Shown here: in pieces, positions 1-6,071 of the stretch
How the letters are laid out: every line of letters begins with the position of its first letter
How positions within the stretch are numbered: position 1 is the stretch's first letter
Assembly: GCA_036011265.1 (NCBI GenBank)
Contig: DASCNB010000156.1
Span: 1-8,120, forward strand
Length of the DNA stretch: 8,120 nucleotides
DNA from: CAJXCL01 sp036011265
GTDB lineage: Bacteria; Nitrospinota; Nitrospinia; CAJXCL01
Direction: 5' to 3'
Position numbers and translations under genes: made by a program
Notes under the pieces: generated by a model
The model's database searches: none
What the model was told of the DNA's origin: nothing
Seen by the model: the letters and a program-made list of their open reading frames with translations, nothing else

Positions 1-572
1 GTATCTGTTTTTTTAAGTTCCTTTTCCACATAGCTTTTTCCCGCCTGTAAGGCTTTGATATTTATCTCAACGACTTCATCGCCTTTTCTTTTAAATTTGC
101 TTGTTACTATTTCCTCCAGGTTTTTGAAGGAGATGGAAAAAAGGTGAGCAATAGCTCCTAAAGCCACCATATTTTTAGATCGATAAGTTCCGAGGTCTTC
201 CTTTGCGATTTTTGACATCGGAATAGCATAGCTTGTTACTCCTGGTAGTTCTTCCGGTTCAAACCCACCGGCTCCCCCTCCATCATAAAGGAACACAGTT
301 CCTTCTGTAAGTTTGCTCTTGTTTACTTTGTAGGCCTCTTCATTAAATGCCACGAAAACATTAAAACCATCGCCTGTTGAGATAATTTTTTCACCCGAAA
401 GTCTTAACTGGTACATGGCATACCCACCTTTGATTTCCGCAGGGAAGGTTTTAAAGGTCAGAACATTCAGTCCTGATCGTGTTGCAGCCTGGGTCAGGAT
501 GTCCCCGGAACTGATAATGCCTTCTCCCCCTTCGCCGCCAATCCGAATTGTTAAATCATCTTTAGTAGACAA
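1..572 (-). CDS. korA: 2-oxoacid:ferredoxin oxidoreductase, gamma domain (probable KorA gamma-alpha fusion), 5' part
   Basis: The visible 190 residues form a complete pyruvate/ketoisovalerate oxidoreductase gamma domain, and the frame is still open at the window edge. Seen: a glycine-rich IRIGGEGGEGI at residues 9-19, then TFPAEIKGGYAMYQLRLS at about 42-59, both typical of this domain. Separate gamma subunits usually end near residue 180-190. The absence of a stop, and the style of the N-terminus, favour the fused gamma-alpha form found in 2-oxoglutarate:ferredoxin oxidoreductases (KorA). The enzyme makes succinyl-CoA, CO2 and reduced ferredoxin from 2-oxoglutarate, or runs in reverse, in the cytoplasm with a thiamine-PP beta subunit expected just outside the window. 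The start is TTG at 572-570, chosen because AAGGAGG lies 7 nt upstream and no ATG is available near it. Position after sucCD supports 2-oxoglutarate as substrate, by inference. Another 2-oxoacid, or a free-standing gamma subunit, cannot be excluded. Confidence 0.8.
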   Translation of the reverse strand, partial: MSTKDDLTIRIGGEGGEGIISSGDILTQAATRSGLNVLTFKTFPAEIKGGYAMYQLRLSGEKIISTGDGFNVFVAFNEEAYKVNKSKLTEGTVFLYDGGGAGGFEPEELPGVTSYAIPMSKIAKEDLGTYRSKNMVALGAIAHLFSISFKNLEEIVTSKFKRKGDEVVEINIKALQAGKSYVEKELKKTD

Positions 573-579
573 TGAAAAA

Positions 580-586
580 CCTCCTT
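580..586 (-). promoter_or_regulatory. Strong Shine-Dalgarno for the TTG start of korA
   Basis: The minus strand reads AAGGAGG, followed by 7 nt and then TTG at 572. This near-perfect ribosome binding site decides the unusual TTG start. It is much stronger than the sites before sucD or the methyltransferase genes. Confidence 0.85.
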
Positions 587-594
587 CTTAAAAA

Positions 595-685
595 AAACCA
601 CAAATTTCACTAATTACACTAATAAAAACTATTATCCACTAAATACACAGTTTATTTATTTTGTAATTTGTGTAATTCGTGGTTT
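595..685. repeat. Long imperfect inverted repeat in the sucD-korA spacer
   Basis: Arms at 595-618 and 662-685 pair at 21 of 24 positions, with a 43-nt AT-rich loop. Each arm begins AAACCAC and carries AATT.CAC steps; the left arm repeats AATTTCACT and AATTACACT in tandem. The style (AACCACgAATTACAC) resembles a short repeat I recall as common in intergenic DNA of Desulfobacterota and other phyla, though copy number cannot be checked here. In the mRNA it would form a long AU-rich hairpin between the sucD stop and the korA ribosome binding site. It has no following U tract in the transcribed direction, so a role in RNA stability or partial attenuation is only inference. Confidence 0.7.
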
Positions 686-695
686 AAATTGATTT

Positions 696-1568
696 TTAGT
701 TTAACACAGATTGAATCGTTTCTCCTAAATCTGCCGGGCTCTTGCAAACATGAATACCGGCATCAGACATCGCAGCCATTTTTTCCGCTGCAGTTCCTTT
801 TCCTCCGGCTATTATCGCGCCCGCATGTCCCATTCTTCTACCGGGAGGCGCAGTCTGTCCTGCGATAAATCCCACAACCGGTTTCTTCACATTTTCTTTT
901 ATAAACTGGGCTGCTTCCTCCTCTGCAGTACCACCAATTTCACCAATCATTACTATTGCTTTGGTATCATCGTCTTCCTGGAACAACCCAAGACAGTCGA
1001 TAAAATTTGTTCCGATTATAGGATCTCCGCCGATTCCAACGCATGTGGATTGGCCGATACCCAGACCGGTCAATTGTCCCACAGCTTCATAAGTCAACGT
1101 TCCGCTCCGGGAAACAACACCTACATTTCCTTCTTTGTGGATATGTCCGGGCATGATTCCTATTTTACATTTTCCGGGTGAAATTATTCCCGGACAATTA
1201 GGACCGATCAACCTTGTATTATTATTGTTTTTCAGATATCCAAAAACATTCACCATATCAAAAGTCGGGATACCTTCCGTGATGCAAACCACGAGTTCTA
1301 TTCCTGCGTTAGTGGCTTCAATAATAGCGTCTGCTGCAAACGGCGGTGGAACAAAAATAACGCTTACATTTGCAGAAGTCTTTTCAACCGCGTCTTTAAC
1401 AGTATTAAAAACAGGGACCCCGTCTACGTTTTGACCTTCTTTTCCGGGCGTGACTCCGGCAACAACAGTAGTGCCATAGGCTAAGGCCTGTTTGGTATGA
1501 AAAGTCCCTTCCTTACCTGTAATTCCCTGGACAACCAGTTTTGTATTTTTATTAACTAAAATAGACAT
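696..1568 (-). CDS. sucD: Succinyl-CoA ligase (ADP/GDP-forming), alpha subunit
   Basis: This subunit of succinyl-CoA synthetase carries the CoA-binding Rossmann domain and the phosphohistidine of the reversible reaction succinyl-CoA + NDP + Pi = succinate + CoA + NTP. Seen with the 290-residue start: VVQGITGKEG at 12-21 (CoA-binding loop), IGPNCPGIISPG at 121-132, SRSGTLTYE at 153-161, GEIGGTAEEEAA at 209-220 and GRRMGHAGAI at 243-252, where H248 is the expected phosphohistidine. The length matches the family (about 290). The start at 1568 (MSILVNKNTK) is chosen because family members begin there. The same frame extends 21 codons further to an ATG at 1631, but that extension is encoded by repeat-like spacer DNA. 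The ribosome binding site before 1568 is weak. The gene lies 86 bp after sucC and 123 bp before korA in the same operon. Confidence 0.96.
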   Translation of the reverse strand: MSILVNKNTKLVVQGITGKEGTFHTKQALAYGTTVVAGVTPGKEGQNVDGVPVFNTVKDAVEKTSANVSVIFVPPPFAADAIIEATNAGIELVVCITEGIPTFDMVNVFGYLKNNNNTRLIGPNCPGIISPGKCKIGIMPGHIHKEGNVGVVSRSGTLTYEAVGQLTGLGIGQSTCVGIGGDPIIGTNFIDCLGLFQEDDDTKAIVMIGEIGGTAEEEAAQFIKENVKKPVVGFIAGQTAPPGRRMGHAGAIIAGGKGTAAEKMAAMSDAGIHVCKSPADLGETIQSVLN

Positions 1569-1571
1569 AAT

Positions 1572-1599
1572 TAATAGCTTTCTGCTATCAGCTTTCAGC
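1572..1599 (-). repeat. Four tandem heptads immediately before sucD
   Basis: On the minus strand the spacer reads GCTGAAA, GCTGATA, GCAGAAA, GCTATTA in direct succession, ending 3 nt before the sucD ATG. The heptads share GC at their start and A at their end. The tract takes the place where a Shine-Dalgarno would be, and only AGAAAG within it could serve weakly. Confidence 0.6.
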
Positions 1600-1602
1600 G
1601 TC

Positions 1603-1648
1603 AGAATCGTCATTCCCGCCTCTGCTGGCATGATAGGATGAGAATCGT
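1603..1648. repeat. 30-bp insert bracketed by 8-bp direct repeats in the sucC-sucD spacer
   Basis: AGAATCGT occurs at 1603-1610 and again at 1641-1648. Between the copies lie 30 bp beginning CATTCCCGCCTCTGCTGGCA. With the preceding T this gives TCAT..GCC..GGC-ATGA as an imperfect dyad. It resembles a decayed copy of the widespread bacterial intergenic palindrome with TCATTCCCGC arms. The 8-bp copies look like a target duplication, but a single instance does not prove insertion. Confidence 0.4.
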
Positions 1649-1665
1649 TAATTGTTAACTGCTAA
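1645..1665 (-). repeat. TTA-rich heptads over the sucC stop codon
   Basis: The minus strand reads TTAGCAG, TTAACAA, TTAACGA without gaps. The sucC stop TAA (1657-1655) lies inside the tract, so the last codons of sucC come from the repeat. The heptad length matches that of the different tract at 1572-1599. Confidence 0.5.
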
Positions 1666-2815
1666 TTTCTTTTACAATTTTTTCTGCGGCGTTTTTCATG
1701 TCACTTTCAGATATCAGAGACAAACCGGAGGCTTTTAAAATTTCTTTTCCTTCCTTAACATTGGTCCCTTCCATTCGGACGACAACTGGAATTTGAATAT
1801 TCAGGTGCTTTGCCGCCTGAACAATTCCCTTTGCCAGGGTGTCACACCTTAAGATCCCTCCAAAGATATTTATTAATACGCCTTTCACATTTTTATCGGA
1901 TAAAAGTATACGAAAAGCGTTTTCAATCATTTCCTCATTAGCGCCTCCGCCCACATCAAGAAAATTAGCAGGCTCACCGCCTGCCAGCTTGATAATATCC
2001 ATAGTGGACATCGCAAGGCCGGCTCCGTTCACCATACATCCAATATTGCCGTCGAGTTTAATATAATTCAAATTAAACTTTGAAGCCTCAACTTCTAGCT
2101 CTTCTTCTTCGTCCAAATCTCTTAATTCCAGTATATCTTTATGACGATATAGTGCGTTATCGTCAAAACTAATTTTAGCGTCCAGGGCTAAAACTCTGTT
2201 ATCTCCTGTAATTACCAGTGGGTTTATTTCGGCCAGGGAACAATCTTCCCCTTTGAAAGAATTGTAAAGTTTTATGATAAATGAAGTCATCTCTCTAACA
2301 TTCTCCGGAGCCGCGTTTAAACCAAATACGAGGTTTCTTGCCTGGTAAGGTAAAATTCCGAGCGCGGGGTCAATAGTCTCTTTTAATATTTTTTCAGGGG
2401 TTTCTGCGGCAACTTTTTCTATTTCAACGCCGCCCGCTTCACTTGCCATAATGACTGGTTTTGAAGAAGCTCTATCAATGGTAATTCCAAGGTACAGTTC
2501 CTTTTTAATTTCCATTCCTTCTTCAATTAAGACTTTTTTAACCAGACGGCCTTCCGGTCCTGTCTGATGAGTAACCAGGGTCATCCCTAATATTTTTTCA
2601 GCAGCTTTTTCCGCTTCATCCGGGCCTTTAACAACTTTTACTCCGCCTCCTTTGCCTCTTCCACCGGCATGTATCTGGGCCTTTACAACAACAGTCTTTC
2701 CGAAAGATTCCGCTATTTTTTTTGCATCAAGCGGGTTGTCAGCTACACCCCCCTCCGGGACCGGCACTCCATATTTTTTTAAAATCTTTTTCCCTTGATA
2801 TTCGTGAATTTTCAT
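1655..2815 (-). CDS. sucC: Succinyl-CoA ligase (ADP/GDP-forming), beta subunit
   Basis: This is the nucleotide- and succinate-binding subunit of succinyl-CoA synthetase, 386 residues, the usual bacterial length. Seen: an N-terminal ATP-grasp domain beginning MKIHEYQGKKILKKYGVPVP, the KAQIHAGGRGKGGG nucleotide loop at 45-58, AEINPL at 195-200 and LDAKISFDDNALYRH at 211-225 with metal-binding acids. The C-terminal ligase domain has GNIGCMVNGAGLAM at 256-269, NFLDVGGGA at 284-292 and NIFGGILRCD at 326-335. The ATG at 2815 has AGGA 6 nt upstream. It is the first gene of the operon with sucD and the 2-oxoacid:ferredoxin oxidoreductase and has its own promoter at 2880-2852. ATP versus GTP preference cannot be told from what I see. 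In an anaerobe the pair may run towards succinyl-CoA (reductive TCA) or towards ATP. Confidence 0.97.
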   Translation of the reverse strand: MKIHEYQGKKILKKYGVPVPEGGVADNPLDAKKIAESFGKTVVVKAQIHAGGRGKGGGVKVVKGPDEAEKAAEKILGMTLVTHQTGPEGRLVKKVLIEEGMEIKKELYLGITIDRASSKPVIMASEAGGVEIEKVAAETPEKILKETIDPALGILPYQARNLVFGLNAAPENVREMTSFIIKLYNSFKGEDCSLAEINPLVITGDNRVLALDAKISFDDNALYRHKDILELRDLDEEEELEVEASKFNLNYIKLDGNIGCMVNGAGLAMSTMDIIKLAGGEPANFLDVGGGANEEMIENAFRILLSDKNVKGVLINIFGGILRCDTLAKGIVQAAKHLNIQIPVVVRMEGTNVKEGKEILKASGLSLISESDMKNAAEKIVKEISS

Positions 2816-2851
2816 ACAAATCCTGGAAATATTAAAATGGCGAAACGAGAG

Positions 2852-2880
2852 TTTATATCATATTGAGTCCCGGGGGTCAA
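2852..2880 (-). promoter_or_regulatory. Sigma70-type promoter of the sucC-sucD-korA operon
   Basis: On the minus strand TTGACC (2880-2875) is followed by exactly 17 nt and TATAAA (2857-2852). Transcription would start near 2845, giving a leader of about 30 nt before the sucC ATG that contains AGGA. This is the best promoter match in the window, and it makes sucC the first gene of its own unit rather than a read-through from the upstream signalling gene. Confidence 0.7.
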
Positions 2881-2882
2881 TA
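2861..2882. promoter_or_regulatory. Dyad overlapping the -35 box, candidate operator
   Basis: The plus strand reads TATTGA, ten GC-rich bases, TCAATA. The 6-bp outer arms are perfect and the centre contains CCCGGG; overall 9 of 11 half-site positions pair. It covers the -35 and the upstream part of the spacer, as a repressor site would. It could also be a weak end-of-gene hairpin for the upstream gene, but no T tract follows. I do not recognise the regulator. Confidence 0.4.
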
Positions 2883-2891
2883 CTATATATC

Positions 2892-4694
2892 TTACTCAAA
2901 GACGAGAACCCTGTTTCTTCCTTCTTTTTTGGCTTTATAAAGGGCACTATCGGCTTTTTTAACCAGTTCAGTGCCAGAGTCAGCATCTTTGGGATAGCAG
3001 GCTAAACCGATGCTAATAGTGAGTTTTCCTCCCGGTTGTTCATCTCCATGCGGAAAAGCGTGGTTTTCAATAGCCGCCCTGATTCTTTCCGCTGTGTGTT
3101 TCCCTCCCTCAACATCCACTCCAGGCAATATCACACAAAATTCCTCGCCTCCATATCGTGCCAGAGTATCAACTTCCCTGGTATTCCCCCCCATGAGTTT
3201 AGCAACAGTTTGTAAAACAATATTCGCAGTTTCATGTCCCTGGGTGTCATTGTAATTCTTGAAAAAATCAATATCCATCATTAGAAAACATATCGGGTGT
3301 TGAAAACGTTTAGAACGAATAACTTCTTTGGCCAAAGCCTCAACAAAATATCGGTGATTATGAAGCTTAGTCAATTCATCAATGATGGCTAATTGTTCTG
3401 CTTTTTGTAATAATTTATTTTTCTCTATAGCAAAAGTAGCCTGTGTTGCTAAAGCAATCATTAAAGAAGACAGTCTCGGGTTTATTTTTTTTGGTTTGTA
3501 ATCGTTTACATATAAGATGCCGATAGTTTTGCCGGCTAATGTCAAAGGAACGGCAATGAGCGACTTGATTCCTTCCTCTATCAACACACTGTTGCTGCAA
3601 TGAACATTTTTTGTAATATCCGGTATTATTGTTGGTTGTTTATTCGACAAGATATAATCGGTAAGTCCGTTTTTCCGTAATTTCCACCTTTGTGTTTTTA
3701 AAAAAGTCTTGCTGAAGCCAATGGCTCCCTCCATTTTAAACTCATTGGTTTTTTCATCGTAAAGAGCAAGGCTGCCTGCTTTGTTTTTTGATAATTTAAT
3801 CGCGCATTGAATAATTCTCTGGAAAACCACATCAATGTTTTTCGCGGAGATTAACATGAGCCCTATACGATTTAAAGCTTCCTGTTCAGCCAGGTTCTCT
3901 TCTGTTTCTTCTTTTTTGTTCTCTCTCTCTAACACCAATTCAAGAACAAGCTTTGCGCTAAGTCCTCCAAGAATCTCAACTCCCGGTTTTTTCATTGAAT
4001 TCAGCATTAGATTAACTTCCGGATTTCCTGTCACATCAATGATAAAATCCACCACGTTTTTTTGAATGAAATCTTTAAAATCCTTTGTAACAGGAATTCC
4101 AAATTTTTTGGCTAACATAACTCCGGGAGCAGTTTCATTAATATCGCATATAGCTAATATATGGATGTTTTTTTCGTTTGAAAGCATAGGAAGAATGGCA
4201 AAACACCCTCGACCTCCCCCCACGATAAGAGTTTTTCGAATATTCGAATCAGTTCTTAAAATTCGAGATGATTTAAAAAGTTTTAGGGGTTCGCTGACTG
4301 CATTTTTAAATTCAGAAACAACTGATTCAGCCTGACTTTCTAAATCATTATCATTCGGCTTGTTTCCCAGATGATCTAATGCCTTTTTGAGAAAATCACA
4401 GGCATGATTTAAAAGATCGAGATGTTCAGGAGTTTGAAGAGGAATTTTGCCGGAACGGAGTTGATTAAGCAGATTTTCTACCGCATTTGTGACATGGGTT
4501 ATATTGCTCAGTCCCAGAAAGCTGGCGCCCCCTTTGATGGAATGAAATAAACCGTAGATATAATTTATTGTCTGCAGATCTTTGCTATTTTCTAACTCAT
4601 TAACAGAGGGTTCCAATTGGTTAATTAGCCCCCAGCTTTCTTGAGCAAATGCTCGAATTATTTCAATCTGATCATCTGAAGTCGAATCTGCCAT
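2892..4694 (-). CDS. Hpt - Rossmann - GAF - GGDEF signalling protein (putative diguanylate cyclase)
   Basis: This is a 600-residue cytoplasmic multidomain sensor with no membrane segment or signal peptide visible. In order: an Hpt domain at about 1-115 with phospho-accepting motif H51-SIKGG; a Rossmann-like domain at about 153-250 with TLIVGGGRGCF (155-165) and the acidic end of strand two in CDIN (D184), followed by VVDFIIDVTGNPEV; a charged helix at 255-280; a GAF domain at about 275-430; and a GGDEF domain at about 437-600 with DELTKLHNHRYF, MDIDFF (D474), NDTQGH, GGEEF (515-519) and SIGLACYP. An inhibitory RxxD site (R506, D509) lies five residues before GGEEF. It should make cyclic dinucleotide from two NTPs under control of phosphorelay, a dinucleotide ligand and a GAF ligand. 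N491 replaces the usual guanine-contact Asp. ATG 4694 has GGAG 8 nt upstream. It is divergent from the glycosyltransferase gene. Confidence 0.9.
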   Translation of the reverse strand: MADSTSDDQIEIIRAFAQESWGLINQLEPSVNELENSKDLQTINYIYGLFHSIKGGASFLGLSNITHVTNAVENLLNQLRSGKIPLQTPEHLDLLNHACDFLKKALDHLGNKPNDNDLESQAESVVSEFKNAVSEPLKLFKSSRILRTDSNIRKTLIVGGGRGCFAILPMLSNEKNIHILAICDINETAPGVMLAKKFGIPVTKDFKDFIQKNVVDFIIDVTGNPEVNLMLNSMKKPGVEILGGLSAKLVLELVLERENKKEETEENLAEQEALNRIGLMLISAKNIDVVFQRIIQCAIKLSKNKAGSLALYDEKTNEFKMEGAIGFSKTFLKTQRWKLRKNGLTDYILSNKQPTIIPDITKNVHCSNSVLIEEGIKSLIAVPLTLAGKTIGILYVNDYKPKKINPRLSSLMIALATQATFAIEKNKLLQKAEQLAIIDELTKLHNHRYFVEALAKEVIRSKRFQHPICFLMMDIDFFKNYNDTQGHETANIVLQTVAKLMGGNTREVDTLARYGGEEFCVILPGVDVEGGKHTAERIRAAIENHAFPHGDEQPGGKLTISIGLACYPKDADSGTELVKKADSALYKAKKEGRNRVLVFE

Positions 4695-4741
4695 ATCTAA
4701 CTCCGTAACAGCCCAAATTGCATGGTGTAAAGAAAACCTTT

Positions 4742-4770
4742 ATTATACTAAGAATAACCTTGATATTTCA
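4742..4770 (-). promoter_or_regulatory. Candidate promoter of the Hpt-GGDEF gene
   Basis: A perfect TATAAT lies at 4747-4742 on the minus strand. With 17 nt spacing the -35 is TGAAAT (4770-4765), a poor match, so activation by another factor is possible. The start would fall near 4735, about 40 nt before the ATG at 4694. Confidence 0.5.
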
Positions 4771-4774
4771 TCAA
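4760..4774. promoter_or_regulatory. Small dyad at the -35 of the signalling gene
   Basis: TTGAT, five bases, ATCAA forms a perfect 5-bp inverted repeat over the weak -35 of the minus-strand promoter. A regulator site is plausible by position only; AT-rich dyads this short also occur by chance. Confidence 0.25.
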
Positions 4775-4835
4775 AAAAAGAATATTTCTGCATTACTACG
4801 TAGAAATTATTACGAAAAGGCAAACGGGAGATTTT

Positions 4836-4864
4836 TTGATTTTTTCTCTTGAAAGTAATAAAAT
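4836..4864 (+). promoter_or_regulatory. Promoter abutting the glycosyltransferase start
   Basis: TTGATT (4836-4841), 17 nt, TAAAAT (4859-4864). Transcription would begin near 4871, almost on the TTG start codon at 4873, which predicts a leaderless or nearly leaderless mRNA. This agrees with the absence of any Shine-Dalgarno before 4873. Confidence 0.5.
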
Positions 4865-4872
4865 AAAACACT

Positions 4873-5991
4873 TTGAAAGTAGCTCTCGTACATGACTGGC
4901 TTACCGGAATGCGGGGCGGGGAAAAATGCCTTGAAGTTTTCTGCGATATATTCCCTGACGCAAGTCTTTATACCTTAATCTGCAAAAAAAATAACCTGTC
5001 ATCTTCCATAAAAAAAACAAATATCCGCACCTCAAATCTACAGGTTTTTCCATTTGTAGAAAGATATTACCGTTATTTGCTTCCGATTATGCCGGTGGTC
5101 ATAGAACAATTCGATTCAAAAGGCTATGACCTGATTTTAAGCAGCAGTCATTGCGTTGCAAAAGGGATTAGAACAGAAAAAAATAGTTGCCATATTTGTT
5201 ACTGCTATACGCCTATGAGATATATATGGGACCAATCATCCCAATACTTTAACAAAACAAATGCCGGTCTGGTTACAAGATTTGTCTTTCCATGGGTAAA
5301 AAAATATCTGCAAAACTGGGATATAAAGTCGGCAGAAGACGTAGATCATTTTATTGCTATATCACAACATGTTTCCAAGCGAATCAAGAAGTTCTATAAC
5401 CGTGAATCAGTTGTTATTTATCCCCCTGTAAACACGAATTTTTTTGAACTGTCTGACAGCGTGGGTGATTATTATTTAGTGGTTTCAGCCTTTGCGCCGT
5501 ACAAAAGAATTGATCTCGCAATAAATGCTTTTAACCAATTAGGATACCCGCTTAAAATTATAGGCACTGGACAATGTGAAAAACAGTTGCGTCAAATGGC
5601 AGGACCGAATATAGAATTTCTTGGTTCTCTTAATGATGAGGAAATAAAACATTATTATTCAAAATGTAAGGCTTTTATCTTTCCGGGGGAGGAGGACTTT
5701 GGAATAACTCCCTTAGAAGCTATGGCTTCCGGCAGACCTGTCATAGCTTTTGGTAAAGGAGGAGCATTGGAAACCGTTATTCCTTTCACTAATGAAAATA
5801 ACTCCCCAACCGGACTTTTTTTTGAAGAGCAGACTGCAGAGTCGTTGGTTGGAGCTGTTCAACAATTTGAAAAAGTTGAAAACAAATTTGATAGCAAAAA
5901 AATCAGGGAGCATACTTTGAAATTCGATCGGGAAATTTTTGAGAAAAAAATCAGGGAATTTATCAATAAGAAAATGAATTCCCGTTTGTAG
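4873..5991 (+). CDS. GT4-family glycosyltransferase (WbaZ-like)
   Basis: This 372-residue retaining GT-B glycosyltransferase is likely cytoplasmic or peripheral on the membrane and transfers an activated sugar (GDP-mannose or similar) in surface polysaccharide synthesis. Seen: N-terminal acceptor domain starting KVALVHDWLTGMRGGEK with the GG loop at 15-16; SSSHCVAKG at 90-98 and CYCYTPMRYIWD at 109-120, typical of the WbaZ/mannosyltransferase subgroup; donor domain with SAFAPYKRID at 205-214 (phosphate-binding K211/R212) and the E-x7-E signature E274-DFGITPL-E282, followed by ASGRPVIA. Length is normal. The start is TTG: a stop codon lies three codons upstream in frame and the family N-terminus begins exactly here. 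No polysaccharide genes adjoin it, so it looks like an orphan. Donor and acceptor cannot be deduced. Confidence 0.9.
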   Translation: MKVALVHDWLTGMRGGEKCLEVFCDIFPDASLYTLICKKNNLSSSIKKTNIRTSNLQVFPFVERYYRYLLPIMPVVIEQFDSKGYDLILSSSHCVAKGIRTEKNSCHICYCYTPMRYIWDQSSQYFNKTNAGLVTRFVFPWVKKYLQNWDIKSAEDVDHFIAISQHVSKRIKKFYNRESVVIYPPVNTNFFELSDSVGDYYLVVSAFAPYKRIDLAINAFNQLGYPLKIIGTGQCEKQLRQMAGPNIEFLGSLNDEEIKHYYSKCKAFIFPGEEDFGITPLEAMASGRPVIAFGKGGALETVIPFTNENNSPTGLFFEEQTAESLVGAVQQFEKVENKFDSKKIREHTLKFDREIFEKKIREFINKKMNSRL

Positions 5992-6010
5992 CTCCGCTTT
6001 TAAGCGGGCT
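5990..6010. repeat. Hairpin over the glycosyltransferase stop, first of a pair
   Basis: CCGCTT-TT-AAGCGG lies at 5994-6007. Outside it AGC (5990-5992) pairs with GCT (6008-6010) if T5993 is bulged, giving nine base pairs. The stop TAG (5989-5991) overlaps the outer arm. With no T tract on either strand it is not a standard terminator, although it lies between convergent genes. Confidence 0.6.
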
Positions 6011-6020
6011 CTCTGTCCGA

Positions 6021-6045
6021 AAGTCCCCGTCTTAAGACGGTACTT
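6021..6045. repeat. Second hairpin between convergent genes
   Basis: CCGTCTTAAGACGG at 6027-6040 is a perfect 14-bp palindrome, extended by AAGT (6021-6024) pairing with ACTT (6042-6045). Its layout copies the hairpin 10 nt upstream (CCG..., TTAA-type centre, CGG) with a different sequence. The two probably form one compound element ending both the glycosyltransferase and methyltransferase transcripts. Confidence 0.6.
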
Positions 6046-6071
6046 CTAACCTACTACGAACCTTTAATCTC

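Noticed and set aside
750..1434. Open frames on the plus strand opposite sucD
   Set aside because: They lie fully antisense to a gene with clear SucD motifs, their translations have no recognisable domain, and they lack ribosome binding sites.
1569..1631. Longer start for sucD at 1631, adding 21 residues
   Set aside because: The extra codons come from repeat DNA of the spacer, and SucD proteins begin at the MSILVNKNTK position.
2861..2882. Terminator of the Hpt-GGDEF gene
   Set aside because: The downstream side on the minus strand is ATGATATAAAC, not a T tract, and the dyad overlaps a well-spaced promoter.
3415..4335. Open frames overlapping the Hpt-GGDEF gene in other frames
   Set aside because: The long gene has continuous domain evidence through this region; the overlapping frames show no motif.
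4796..4803. CTACGTAG 8-bp palindrome in the divergent promoter region
   Set aside because: Too short, and outside the core promoter elements; it can occur by chance.
5992..6071. Standard Rho-independent terminator
   Set aside because: The hairpins are good, but neither strand has a T run after the stem.
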